A program made the translations under genes and the position numbers. Positions 55,109 to 63,674 of a DNA stretch of 64,000 bases are shown here, one piece after another. The notes under the pieces are model-generated. The model worked only from the letters and a program-made list of their open reading frames with translations. It was not told the origin of the DNA and made no database searches. The DNA is from Comamonas sp. BIGb0152 (GTDB lineage: Bacteria; Pseudomonadota; Gammaproteobacteria; Burkholderiales; Burkholderiaceae_C): contig NZ_JANUDY010000010.1 of the NCBI RefSeq assembly GCF_024809975.1, positions 1-64,000 of the forward strand. Reading direction: 5' to 3'. Position 1 is the first letter of the stretch; every line of letters starts with the position of its first letter.

Positions 55109-56725
55109 ATGCAACACGACAAGATCCTCATCCTTGACTTCGGCTCCCAAGTCACCCAACTGATCGCCCGCCGCGTGCGCGAAGCCCATGTCTACTGCGA
55201 AGTGCATCCCTGCGATGTGAGCAGCGACTGGGTGCGCGAGTTTGCCGCTGACGGCAAGCTCAAGGGCGTGATCCTGTCTGGCAGCCATGCCAGCGTGTAC
55301 GAGGTGGATGACCGTGCCCCCGACGCCGTGTTTGAGCTGGGCATCCCCGTGCTGGGCATCTGCTACGGCATGCAGACCATGGCCACCCAGCTGGGCGGCA
55401 AGGTCGAAGGCTCCAACAGCCGTGAGTTTGGCTACGCCGAAGTGCGCGCCCATGGCCACACCGAACTGCTCAAGGGCATCGAAGACTTCGTCACCCCCGA
55501 AGGCCACGGCATGCTCAAGGTCTGGATGAGCCACGGCGACAAGGTCACCGCGCTGCCGCCAGGCTTCAAGGTCATGGCCTCGACGCCATCCTGCCCCATC
55601 GCCGGCATGGCTGATGAGGCACGCCGCTACTACGCCGTGCAGTTCCACCCCGAGGTGACGCACACGGTGCAAGGCCAGGCCTTGCTCAACCGCTTTGTGC
55701 TTGACATCTGCGGCACAAACGCTGATTGGATCATGGGCGACTACATCGAAGAAGCCGTTGCCAAGATCCGCGAGCAAGTCGGTGAAGAAGAGGTGATTCT
55801 GGGTCTGTCCGGCGGTGTGGATTCGTCTGTGGCTGCTGCGCTGATCCACCGCGCCATTGGCGACCAGCTGACCTGCGTGTTTGTGGACCACGGCCTGCTG
55901 CGCCTCAACGAAGGCGACATGGTCATGGAGATGTTCGAAGGCAAGCTGCACGCCAAGGTCATCCGCGTGGATGCCGCCGACCTGTTCCTCGGCAAACTCG
56001 CTGGCGTGAACGAGCCAGAAGCCAAGCGCAAGATCATCGGTGGCCTGTTTGTGGATGTGTTCAAGGCCGAGGCCTCCAAGCTCAAGGCTGCAAACGCCGG
56101 CTCCAAGGGAGCCACCTTCCTGGCCCAAGGCACGATTTACCCCGACGTGATCGAGTCCGGCGGTGCTAAGTCTAAGAAGGCCGTGGTCATCAAGAGCCAC
56201 CACAACGTGGGCGGTCTGCCAGAGCAACTGGGCTTGAAGCTGCTCGAACCCCTGCGCGACCTGTTCAAGGACGAAGTGCGCGAGCTGGGCGTGGCCCTGG
56301 GCCTGCCGCGTGGCATGGTCTACCGCCACCCCTTCCCCGGTCCAGGCCTGGGTGTGCGCATCCTGGGTGAAGTGAAAAAGGAATACGCCGACCTGCTGCG
56401 CCGCGCCGACGCCATCTTCATCGAAGAGCTGAACAACTGGGTGGACGACGCCACTGGTAAGAGCTGGTACGACCTGACCAGCCAGGCTTTCACCGTCTTC
56501 CTGCCCGTCAAGAGCGTGGGCGTCATGGGCGATGGCCGCACCTACGACTACGTCGTGGCGCTGCGCGCGGTGCAGACCAGCGACTTTATGACGGCCGACT
56601 GGGCTGAGCTGCCTTATGGTTTGCTCAAGCGGGTGTCGAACCGGATCATCAATGAAGTGCGCGGGATCAATCGCGTTACTTATGATGTGTCTAGCAAGCC
56701 GCCTGCGACGATTGAGTGGGAATGA
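55109..56725 (+). CDS. guaA: GMP synthase (glutamine-hydrolysing)
   Basis: A 538-residue enzyme converting XMP to GMP. The glutaminase domain carries [15 protein letters not shown] (catalytic Cys) and QFHPEVTHT (His/Glu); the synthetase domain has the PP-loop [15 protein letters not shown], and the dimerisation domain ends [19 protein letters not shown] 55109 begins [20 protein letters not shown]. It lies after the toxin gene, so readthrough from the toxin-antitoxin promoter could contribute to its expression. Confidence 0.97.
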   Translation: MQHDKILILDFGSQVTQLIARRVREAHVYCEVHPCDVSSDWVREFAADGKLKGVILSGSHASVYEVDDRAPDAVFELGIPVLGICYGMQTMATQLGGKVEGSNSREFGYAEVRAHGHTELLKGIEDFVTPEGHGMLKVWMSHGDKVTALPPGFKVMASTPSCPIAGMADEARRYYAVQFHPEVTHTVQGQALLNRFVLDICGTNADWIMGDYIEEAVAKIREQVGEEEVILGLSGGVDSSVAAALIHRAIGDQLTCVFVDHGLLRLNEGDMVMEMFEGKLHAKVIRVDAADLFLGKLAGVNEPEAKRKIIGGLFVDVFKAEASKLKAANAGSKGATFLAQGTIYPDVIESGGAKSKKAVVIKSHHNVGGLPEQLGLKLLEPLRDLFKDEVRELGVALGLPRGMVYRHPFPGPGLGVRILGEVKKEYADLLRRADAIFIEELNNWVDDATGKSWYDLTSQAFTVFLPVKSVGVMGDGRTYDYVVALRAVQTSDFMTADWAELPYGLLKRVSNRIINEVRGINRVTYDVSSKPPATIEWE

Positions 56726-56772
56726 GCTGGCTGTAGAAAATAGCCAGAACTAGCTGGAAGGCATTCCATTCT

Positions 56773-56799
56773 GAGCCCGCTGCAATAGCGGGCTTTTTT
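56773..56799 (+). terminator. Terminator of guaA
   Basis: GAGCCCGCT-GCAAT-AGCGGGCTTTTTT, 49 nt past the guaA stop, a typical intrinsic terminator. Confidence 0.9.
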
Positions 56800-56885
56800 G
56801 CGTCCGTCAGGCATATCCTTCCGCCGTCCAGCAACAGATCCAAGACAGGATTGGCGAGAACATCTGCTAGCCCATGGAGAGGCGA

Positions 56886-57887
56886 TCAACTTGGGCGCCG
56901 ACGCTTCCAGCCGAGGAGCGCAACCATAGCTGAAAGAACGAAGGTAGCCCAGGTTCCGAGTGATGGAACTGGCTTGGGTGCTGCCGGTGCCTGCGCGGCG
57001 GTGACTTCTATCGTGAATGACTTGGTATCGCTGAGCGCAGTGGGACTGCTGGAATCGCTGGCAGAGATCTCCACCGTGAAAGTGCCGCTCTCGGTGGGCT
57101 TGCCGGATATGACGCCTGTCACTGGGTCAAGAACCAGTCCAGCCGGAAGGTTGCTTGCGCTCCAAGTCAAAGGAGCGAGTCCACCAGTTGCCTCTACCGT
57201 AAATGGAGCATAGTCTTTGCCCTGCATTCCTGGTGGCAGACTTGCCGTAGCGATAGAAACCGGCGGAATTACCTGGGCTGCAGTGCCGGCAGTCAAATCA
57301 TCAAAGCCAAAGAAATCGTCTGCGTTACTATTGTTAAATACAACAGAGACAAATGGGTTTTCTGTATCTATGAGGCCATAATAAAATACTGAGCCATCTG
57401 CGGCAGGATTGCGGTGGGGGACGGAAACTGTGCTGGATGTGCCATCTGAATAGGTGATGCTCAATTGTCCACCGAAATCAGATATATCTGTCGCATAGAA
57501 TCCAAATGCCGTCTGCGGTAACGAGAAGCTGATAGTGAAGTTGGTATTGGTTTCTATGTAGTTCGAGCCAGACGTAGCAAATCTGCCCGCTCCTGAAGTG
57601 CTGTTGATCGATGCTGACCCAGAGAGGGTAGCGGTTCCGGATGCGCCCATGTTCACTGAAAACGGTGCAGTTGTACCTGTACCGATCGAGTCAAAATTCT
57701 CGGTATTTGCTCCATTCAGTCGTGCAACAAATGCATCACGTGCTGCATCGGACTGGGGGCGGGATGCGACGGAGGATCCATTAACAGCATCTTCTCCAAA
57801 AAATGTCTCTACTGCGGCATTGGTCAAACCTGATGAAATCAATCCAGCTGAGAGAATGCCGACCCTTAAAACATTAACAAAATGCAT
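56886..57887 (-). CDS. IPTL-CTERM sorting domain surface protein
   Basis: A 333-residue exported protein. Signal peptide residues 1-24 (ISSGLTNA/AVETFF) are followed by a beta-rich region that looks like a choice-of-anchor domain (SFSLPQTAFGFYATDISDFG, SVVFNNSNADDFFGFDDLTA). A putative Ig domain of the He_PIG type follows (SLPPGMQGKDYAPFTVEATG; GVISGKPTESGTFTVEISA). The C terminus has the sorting signal: VPSLGTW, a membrane helix and RRR. Such proteins are processed by an exosortase-like or archaeosortase-type system not present here. ATG 57887 follows AGAGGC. GC is lower than its neighbours. Confidence 0.88.
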   Translation of the reverse strand: MHFVNVLRVGILSAGLISSGLTNAAVETFFGEDAVNGSSVASRPQSDAARDAFVARLNGANTENFDSIGTGTTAPFSVNMGASGTATLSGSASINSTSGAGRFATSGSNYIETNTNFTISFSLPQTAFGFYATDISDFGGQLSITYSDGTSSTVSVPHRNPAADGSVFYYGLIDTENPFVSVVFNNSNADDFFGFDDLTAGTAAQVIPPVSIATASLPPGMQGKDYAPFTVEATGGLAPLTWSASNLPAGLVLDPVTGVISGKPTESGTFTVEISASDSSSPTALSDTKSFTIEVTAAQAPAAPKPVPSLGTWATFVLSAMVALLGWKRRRPS

Positions 57888-58074
57888 TGCATAGCCTCTT
57901 GTGCAAAAGCTGACATTTGATACAAGAGCCTTTTTGATCGCAATCCCCAAAACTAGTGATTTTATGGAGGGAGCTCGATGAGCAAAGCATTCAAGGGGAG
58001 ATGTCGAGACTTCGTAACGCCAATAAATTGCTGGGTTTTGTTTGGAATGGCAATGAGATCCGGCCGTGTGCGAG

Positions 58075-58953
58075 TTAGGAGGGGGCGTTGTCTTGCGCCA
58101 CCTTCGCCAACCACTCCCTCGGCGACACCCCCACCTTCCCCGTAAACGCCCGCGATAGCGCAGACGGATTCGCATACCCCAATTCCTCGGCCAGCACCTT
58201 GATCGAGCGCCTCTCGCGCAACCCGCTTTGCGCCAGTGCCACGCGCCAGCCCGTCAAATAGTCCGCCGGGGTTTGGCCCACCAGATCGCGGAAGGTGTTG
58301 GCGAAGGCTGTGCGGGACATGCCCGCCTGTTCGGCCATGCGCTCTAGGGTCCATGCGTCGCCCGGCGCATCGTGCATGGCCACCAGTGCGCGCGCCAAGC
58401 GCGCATCGGACATGCCATTGACGAGGCCCGGGTGTACACCTGCTTCATGGGGGTGATCCAGCAGCCAGCGCAGCAACTGGATCACCACCACCTCGAACAG
58501 CCTGTTGACCAGCAGCCGATGGCCACAGTGCAGGTGATCGGTTTCGGACAGCAGCAGCTGCAAGGCCATATCCATGCCCGGCACCTGCGCTAGCGGCAAG
58601 GCCACTAACGGCGGCAGTGAGCGGGCCAAGGGGTTGCTGGCACCCCCTTCGAAAACCAGGCGCGCGCAACTGAGGTCTGCCCCTTCAACGGGTGGGTTGT
58701 GGAAGCGGTGGGTGAACGGCGTAGGGTAGAGCAGCACGGTGGGCTGATCAAAGCGCAGCGTTTGCGGTACATCGCGGGCGCCCGGGTGGCTCACTTCCAG
58801 CGCACCACGGCGCAGCACATGCAGGTAGCCAAAGCCTTCGCCCGCATCAAAGTGGGTCAGGCCGCACAGGGCGCCGGAGTGGTGAAGTTGCGCCTTCACA
58901 CGAAAGCGCTCCAGGATGCCGGAGAGGCGGTCTAGGGGTGCAGGGGATTGCAT
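58075..58953 (-). CDS. AraC family transcriptional regulator
   Basis: A 292-residue regulator. The N-terminal AraC_binding_2-like cupin half (residues 1-180: LHHSGALCGLTHFDAGEGFG, GYLHVLRRGALEVSHPG) is followed by two helix-turn-helix motifs (TLERMAEQAGMSRTAFANTF; IKVLAEELGYANPSALSRAF) at the C terminus. It is divergent from the AhpD-like gene with a palindrome between them, so it likely controls that gene. Confidence 0.92.
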   Translation of the reverse strand: MQSPAPLDRLSGILERFRVKAQLHHSGALCGLTHFDAGEGFGYLHVLRRGALEVSHPGARDVPQTLRFDQPTVLLYPTPFTHRFHNPPVEGADLSCARLVFEGGASNPLARSLPPLVALPLAQVPGMDMALQLLLSETDHLHCGHRLLVNRLFEVVVIQLLRWLLDHPHEAGVHPGLVNGMSDARLARALVAMHDAPGDAWTLERMAEQAGMSRTAFANTFRDLVGQTPADYLTGWRVALAQSGLRERRSIKVLAEELGYANPSALSRAFTGKVGVSPREWLAKVAQDNAPS

Positions 58954-58988
58954 CTGTACGAATTGGTTGTATTTGTGAATTAATTAAT

Positions 58989-59006
58989 CCAAATTATACA
59001 ATTTGG
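58989..59006. promoter_or_regulatory. Palindrome between AraC regulator and AhpD-like gene
   Basis: CCAAATT-ATAC-AATTTGG is a perfect 7-bp inverted repeat with a 4-bp spacer in an AT-rich block 45 bp before the AhpD-like start. It is a plausible operator; the AraC regulator is the obvious candidate although AraC proteins more often bind direct repeats. Confidence 0.4.
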
Positions 59007-59050
59007 CCGCGCATACTGGCTCTGTGTTCCAACCCCTTCAGGAGTTCTTT

Positions 59051-59578
59051 ATGTCCCGCGTTTCTACCGACAACACCCCCGCTGCCAGCCAAGCCGTGCT
59101 GGCCCAGATCCAGAACGCCTTTGGCGCCACGCCGAATATGTTCAAGGTGGTGGCTAACTCTCCTGCCGCCTTGCAAAGCATGTGGGCCGCCTTTGGTGCC
59201 TTGGGCAAAGGCAGCCTGGGCACCAGGCTCGGCGAGCAGATCGCGGTGGCCATTGCCAACTACAACCGCTGTGAATACTGCTTGGCCGCGCACACGGTGC
59301 TGGGCCAAAAGGCGGGTGCCAGCTTGGCCGACATGTCTGCCGCCCAAATCGGCCAATCCGCTGATGCCAAAACTGCTGCCGCCTTGGCCTTTGCCTTGAA
59401 GGTTGTGGCGCAACGTGCACAGATCAGCGAGGCCGACGTTGCAGCCCTGCGCAACGCTGGTTTTGGTGACGAACAGGTTGTGGAAATCATTGCGCATGTG
59501 GCCTTGAACCTGTTTACCAACTACATCAATGTTGCCTTGGATGTGCCGGTGGACTTTCCGAAGGTTGCCCTGAAGTAA
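59051..59578 (+). CDS. Carboxymuconolactone decarboxylase (AhpD-like) family protein
   Basis: A 175-residue protein of the peroxidase-related CMD family. The redox motif CEYCLAAH (CxxC...H) near residues 74-81 matches AhpD-type disulfide-active members; CMD decarboxylases lack these cysteines, so a thiol-peroxidase-linked role is more likely. GGAG lies 6 nt upstream of ATG 59051. It is divergent from the AraC regulator. Confidence 0.88.
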   Translation: MSRVSTDNTPAASQAVLAQIQNAFGATPNMFKVVANSPAALQSMWAAFGALGKGSLGTRLGEQIAVAIANYNRCEYCLAAHTVLGQKAGASLADMSAAQIGQSADAKTAAALAFALKVVAQRAQISEADVAALRNAGFGDEQVVEIIAHVALNLFTNYINVALDVPVDFPKVALK

Positions 59579-59627
59579 CCCCGCATATGTGCTGGCCACG
59601 GGCACATGGCTGCCAAGGAACTGCTCA

Positions 59628-59897
59628 ATGAAAATCGCTGTTTTTGATACCTATGTGCTGCGGCCCGATGGTCGGCGGATGCATTTCGATATCCTTGTCC
59701 GGGACCAGAGCCCGGATAAGGATGTGGATGCCGTGCTTGCGCATGGCCGCCGCTATCTGGCGGCCAAACAGCTGCCGGCTGACTCCTTGACCGCGCAGGA
59801 ATGCCGCTTCTGCCATGTCGAATCGGCGTCGCCATCGGTGGAGGAGGAGATGGCGCGCACAGGCTTTGCCATTATCGAACTGCAGAACTGTGATTGA
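59628..59897 (+). CDS. DUF2024 family protein
   Basis: An 89-residue protein: MKIAVFDTYVLRPDGRRMHF, then HGRRYLAAKQLPADSLTAQE and CRFCHVESASPSVEEEM. This fits the DUF2024 family of unknown function. AAGGAA precedes ATG 59628 with 7-nt spacing. It lies 49 bp after the AhpD-like gene and may be co-transcribed. Confidence 0.82.
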   Translation: MKIAVFDTYVLRPDGRRMHFDILVRDQSPDKDVDAVLAHGRRYLAAKQLPADSLTAQECRFCHVESASPSVEEEMARTGFAIIELQNCD

Positions 59898-60232
59898 TCT
59901 GCTGGCAGGTTCCCAGGCACCAGACAAGGCATAGGCGCGCGCACTGGAACCCTGTCGAAAACGTCCACCCGGCATGGCCCACATGGCGCTGAAGACAGGC
60001 CGAATCCGCCGATGACTTTTGCGGCCATCTGTCTCGTCTGGTGCAAGCCGAGAGGACTTGTTGGTGGCGCTGTCTGACCACCACGACATGGCTCTTGCGG
60101 ATAGGGCTTCGGTCGTGCGGGTGGGCAGGAGATTTCTTGGACCCCGTGCAAGCTCGGACGGCTATGGCTGGCCCGCGATTGCCGCGGGGCGCAGCGCCAG
60201 AGTTAGGCGCATAACGCAAGCGCCTAAGTCCA

Positions 60233-60257
60233 TCCCGTCGGTGTGCGGGATTTTTTT
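60233..60257 (+). terminator. Candidate terminator
   Basis: ATCCCG-TCGGTGTG-CGGGAT followed by seven T. It could end transcripts reading through from the DUF2024 gene. Confidence 0.55.
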
Positions 60258-60474
60258 CGCCCGCTCAGATGGCATCGATGTGAAGCGGGGCGATACGACG
60301 CCATCGGAAAGGGGTGGGCTGTAGTGAGTGACATGGGCGCGGCCTAAGTCCAAGCATGGGGTAGCAGTGAATGAGTTATTAATTAAATCTTTATTCTTAT
60401 CAATAGCTTTTTTGCTTGGTCCCGGGTTTTGGACGCTGAATTTGGCATCTGAAATACATGCTTGTGGATCAGAA

Positions 60475-60509
60475 AATCACTATTTTTGGGGATGGCGTAA
60501 ATAGTGATT
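60475..60509. promoter_or_regulatory. Inverted repeat upstream of the large surface protein
   Basis: AATCACTATTT and AAATAGTGATT form a perfect 11-bp inverted repeat with a 13-nt loop, 37 bp before ATG 60546. It may be an operator or a leader RNA stem controlling the surface protein gene. Confidence 0.5.
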
Positions 60510-60545
60510 ACACACTAAAGTACGCGCACGTGTATTTGCAACAAA

Positions 60546-63500
60546 ATGATGCGGGCGCAACATTTTGCGATGCACTTTATCAACCGCAACCCCTCTATGC
60601 GCACACCCAGCCTCTTACGCTTCGCATCTGCAGCAAAACGCAGTGCCTCCCCTGCCTCTTCAGAAGGTCGGAAACGGCCTGGTCTGTGGCTGCTCGGCCT
60701 TGTAGCCATGATGGGTGCCAGTTCAGCCCAGGCGCAAAGCTGTGCCGTAGGCGAGACGCCTGCGGCCTTCGGATTCACGGGCGGGGAGCAGACCGTCACG
60801 GTGCCTGCCGGTGTTTTTAGCCTCACGGCCTACCTCAGCGGAGCGCAAGGCGGCCCAGGCCGCAGCGGAGCGGGCAGCATTGGAGGCAGCCCTAACTCGC
60901 CTGGCGGCAGTGGCGGACTTGGCGGACGTGTGCGAGGTACTCTTGCAGTTACTCCCGGTTCCACCTTGTCCGTCTGGGTGGGTGGGCAGGCGTCGCAGGC
61001 CGTCAACCCTGGCGGTGTGGGGCAAGGCGTCGACGGAATTGGCGGTGGAGCGACAGACCTTCGCGTTAGTGGCAATGCCATCGGAAACCGGGTTGCCATT
61101 GCTGGCGGCGGTGGTGGTGGTGGCAATGCGGGCTGGAGCACCGCCAATGTCATTGCCGGTGGCAGCGGCGGTGTGGGTGGAGGTGGAACAGGCGGCGCAG
61201 GTGCCACGGTACCTGGTGGCGCAGGCCCCTTTGGTGGCGGGGGCGGCGCGGTAGGTACCGGCGGTGCGGCTGGTGCCGGATGCGGATCATTCCCTGCGAC
61301 GCAAGGCAACGCCGCGAACGGCGATGGCGGCGACGCGTTCAACTTCTCTGGTTCTTTCGTCGGTTCCGGTTTTGGTGGCGGTGGTGGTGGCGGTGCCACT
61401 ATCGGCGCAGGCGGCGGTGGTGCTGGCGTAGGTACTACGAGTTGCCAGCAAAACTGGAATGGCGGCGGCGGGGGCGGGGCGGGTGGCTCCTCCGGGGCCA
61501 CGGGTTTGACGGCTGTCACCATCAACAATGGGGTTCAGGCCGGAAACGGGGCGGCGCTTCTTTGTTTTGCACCAAGTACATTCTCTGTAGGCGGCACAGC
61601 TACGGGGCAGACTGGCAATGTTTCATTGCAGCTCAATGCAAGCAACCCCGCCAGCACCCAGAGCTTCGTGGTGCCTCAAGCCGCTAGCAACTACAACTTT
61701 GGCACGCAATTGCCACAAGGTGCCAACTGGAGTATCAGCGTCTTAAGTGCGCCTGCAGGGCAACTGTGTAGCGTGGCCTCTGCATCCGGTACTGCCATTA
61801 ACAGCAATGTGGCCAATGCCAATCTGAGCTGTGTGACCGTAGCCGTCGGCGTCAATCCGGCAAGCTTGCCCAACGGCGCGTTGAATAGCCCATACTCGCA
61901 GACCTTGACGGCAACGAGCGCCAATGGTGGCACTGGCCCTTACAGCTTCTCGGTATCGGCAGGTGCAATGCCAGCTGGACTGACGCTTTCCTCTGCAGGC
62001 GCGCTGTCCGGTGCGCCAACGGCGGCAGGTTCGTTTAATTTCACTGCGCAAGCGACTTCCAACAATGGCTTTATTGGCGCGCGTTCTTATACGCTCACCA
62101 TCGCCCAAGGCAGTCAAGCTATCAGCGGCTTTGCTGCAACTCCCAGTAGCCCTGTCTATGCTCCAGGCGGCACGTTCACCGTCAGTGCGTCTGGCGGCGC
62201 TTCTGGTAACCCCGTGGTGTTCAGCTCGACTGCGCCCGGTGTTTGTACCGTCGCTGGCAGCACCGTGACTATGGCGGCCAGCGGCGTTTGCGCGCTGCAA
62301 GCCAACCAGGCGGGCAATGCCAACTACAGTGCAGCCAGTCAGGCCGCATTGAGCGTCACTATCGGCAAAGCCGCACAAACCATTACTGCCTTTTATGCGA
62401 CGCCTGCCAGCCCGGTGTATAGCACCGGTGGTTCGTTCTCGGTGGCGGCCAGTGGCGGCGCCTCCGGTCTGCCGGTGGTCTTCAGCGTGGCTGCATCCAG
62501 CAGTGCGGTGTGTTCCATCAGTGGCAATACCGTCTCCATCTTAGGCAGCGGCGTCTGTGCCCTGCTTGCAAACCAGGCTGGCAATGCCAACTACAACGCT
62601 GCCACTGAGGCGACTTTGAATGTCACCATCGCCAAGGCCGCACAAATGATTTCCGCGATAGATGTGACACCCGCCACCCCTGCCTACAGCGAGAACGGTA
62701 GCTTCACGGTGGCGGCTACCGGCGGTGCCTCGGGTCTGCCTGTGACCTTCAGCGTTGCACCGTCCAGTGCAGCGGTCTGCACTTCGGGCGGAGCCAATGG
62801 CTCGGTTATCACCATGGTGGCTGCGGGGGTCTGCACGGTTCAAGCCGGCCAAGCGGGCAATGACAACTACCAGGCAGCGCCACAGACGCAGCGGGATGTG
62901 ACTATCGGCAAAGGTACGCAGGTGATTAGCTTTACCTCCAGCATCCCTGCGACGCCCAAGGTCGGTGGTTCCTACACGGCGGCAGCCACTGGTGGTCAAT
63001 CCGGCAATGCGGTGACTTTCGCGGTCGATGCTGCAAGTGCTGCTGTCTGCAGCGCGACTGCGGGCGTGGTGGCGTTCAACGGCGTGGGCAGCTGTGTGAT
63101 CAATGCCAACCAGTTGGGCAATGCCAACTTTGATGCGGCTGAGCAGGTGCAGCAGACTATTGTGGTCGGCCAAGGAGGCTCGTCGATCACCATCTCGTCC
63201 AGCCTCAATCCTTCGCAGCCTGGTCAGAACGTGACCTTTGGCGTTGCGGTGGCTTTTGATGCGGCCAAGCGTGCTGCACTGCAGACCAAGGCGGCGCCTG
63301 TGCCAACGGGCAGCATGGAGGTGTTTGACGGCGCCACCTCGCTGGGGGTTGCCCCCTTGGTGGATGGCGCAGCCAGCCTGACCACGAACAAGCTGTATGC
63401 GTTGGGAGCGCACGAGATAGTGGTTCGCTACAGCGGCGATGCCAATTACCCTGCCGAAGACAGCCAGGTCTTTGTGCAGACGATCGTAGCGCCCACACCG

Positions 63501-63599
63501 GTGCCTACCTTTAGCGAATGGGGCATCCTGCTGGCCTCCGGCTTGCTGGCTGCGTTGGGCATGTTGGGTGTGGCACGCATGGGCCGCCGCCGGGTGTAA
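60546..63599 (+). CDS. Large IPTL-CTERM surface protein with glycine-rich and repeat domains
   Basis: A 1017-residue exported protein. Signal peptide ends near residue 64 (SSAQA/QSCAVG) after an unusually long n-region; start may instead be ATG 60570 or 60597, and none has a clear ribosome site. Residues 95-340 are glycine-rich with Gly7 runs. A He_PIG-like domain follows (about 440-520). Four tandem repeats of about 86-92 residues cover about 522-874, each with two cysteines and a (A/V)NQAGNANY-like motif. An Ig-like domain precedes the sorting signal VPTFSEW, helix and RRR. No catalytic domain is visible; adhesin or matrix role is inferred. Confidence 0.85.
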   Translation: MMRAQHFAMHFINRNPSMRTPSLLRFASAAKRSASPASSEGRKRPGLWLLGLVAMMGASSAQAQSCAVGETPAAFGFTGGEQTVTVPAGVFSLTAYLSGAQGGPGRSGAGSIGGSPNSPGGSGGLGGRVRGTLAVTPGSTLSVWVGGQASQAVNPGGVGQGVDGIGGGATDLRVSGNAIGNRVAIAGGGGGGGNAGWSTANVIAGGSGGVGGGGTGGAGATVPGGAGPFGGGGGAVGTGGAAGAGCGSFPATQGNAANGDGGDAFNFSGSFVGSGFGGGGGGGATIGAGGGGAGVGTTSCQQNWNGGGGGGAGGSSGATGLTAVTINNGVQAGNGAALLCFAPSTFSVGGTATGQTGNVSLQLNASNPASTQSFVVPQAASNYNFGTQLPQGANWSISVLSAPAGQLCSVASASGTAINSNVANANLSCVTVAVGVNPASLPNGALNSPYSQTLTATSANGGTGPYSFSVSAGAMPAGLTLSSAGALSGAPTAAGSFNFTAQATSNNGFIGARSYTLTIAQGSQAISGFAATPSSPVYAPGGTFTVSASGGASGNPVVFSSTAPGVCTVAGSTVTMAASGVCALQANQAGNANYSAASQAALSVTIGKAAQTITAFYATPASPVYSTGGSFSVAASGGASGLPVVFSVAASSSAVCSISGNTVSILGSGVCALLANQAGNANYNAATEATLNVTIAKAAQMISAIDVTPATPAYSENGSFTVAATGGASGLPVTFSVAPSSAAVCTSGGANGSVITMVAAGVCTVQAGQAGNDNYQAAPQTQRDVTIGKGTQVISFTSSIPATPKVGGSYTAAATGGQSGNAVTFAVDAASAAVCSATAGVVAFNGVGSCVINANQLGNANFDAAEQVQQTIVVGQGGSSITISSSLNPSQPGQNVTFGVAVAFDAAKRAALQTKAAPVPTGSMEVFDGATSLGVAPLVDGAASLTTNKLYALGAHEIVVRYSGDANYPAEDSQVFVQTIVAPTPVPTFSEWGILLASGLLAALGMLGVARMGRRRV
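62109..63165 (+). repeat. Four tandem coding repeats in the surface protein
   Basis: Units of about 260-280 bp begin near 62109, 62369, 62634 and 62912. Each encodes Gly-Ala-Ser-Gly, a Val-Cys, a Gly-Val-Cys or Gly-Ser-Cys, and Gln-x-Gly-Asn-x-Asn-(Tyr/Phe). Units 1-3 are closest; unit 4 is diverged. Confidence 0.8.
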
Positions 63600-63622
63600 G
63601 CGTTCGGGTTCACGCCATCCCT

Positions 63623-63644
63623 AGCCGCCTCCGGGCGGCTTTTT
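63623..63644 (+). terminator. Terminator of the large surface protein gene
   Basis: AGCCGCC-TCCG-GGCGGCT plus four more T, 24 nt after the stop codon. Confidence 0.85.
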
Positions 63645-63674
63645 ACTGCGTGGCTAGGGCTTGGCCTTACCACC

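Larger units (their letters stand above)
59898..60545. other. 648-bp region without a convincing gene
   Basis: The first two thirds are GC-rich and carry only short frames on both strands with no recognisable protein. Features are an 8-bp palindrome TTAGGCGC/GCGCCTAA (60203-60227), an 11-bp direct repeat GCCTAAGTCCA (60222-60232 and 60342-60352), and a CCCG/CGGG hairpin with seven T (60233-60257). The last 180 bp are AT-rich, likely regulatory for the large surface protein. Confidence 0.6.

Noticed and set aside
60202-60227. GTTAGGC followed by GCGCCTAA as a possible integron attC site
   Set aside because: The inverse core RYYYAAC is not present in the right position, and no integrase or cassette is nearby.
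60019-60324. A 101-residue frame in the gene-free stretch
   Set aside because: No ribosome site, no recognisable domain, and it crosses a hairpin with a T tract.
61000-61520. Glycine-rich GGC/GGT repeats as a separate repeat array
   Set aside because: They are codons of the Gly-rich domain of the surface protein and show no fixed repeat unit.
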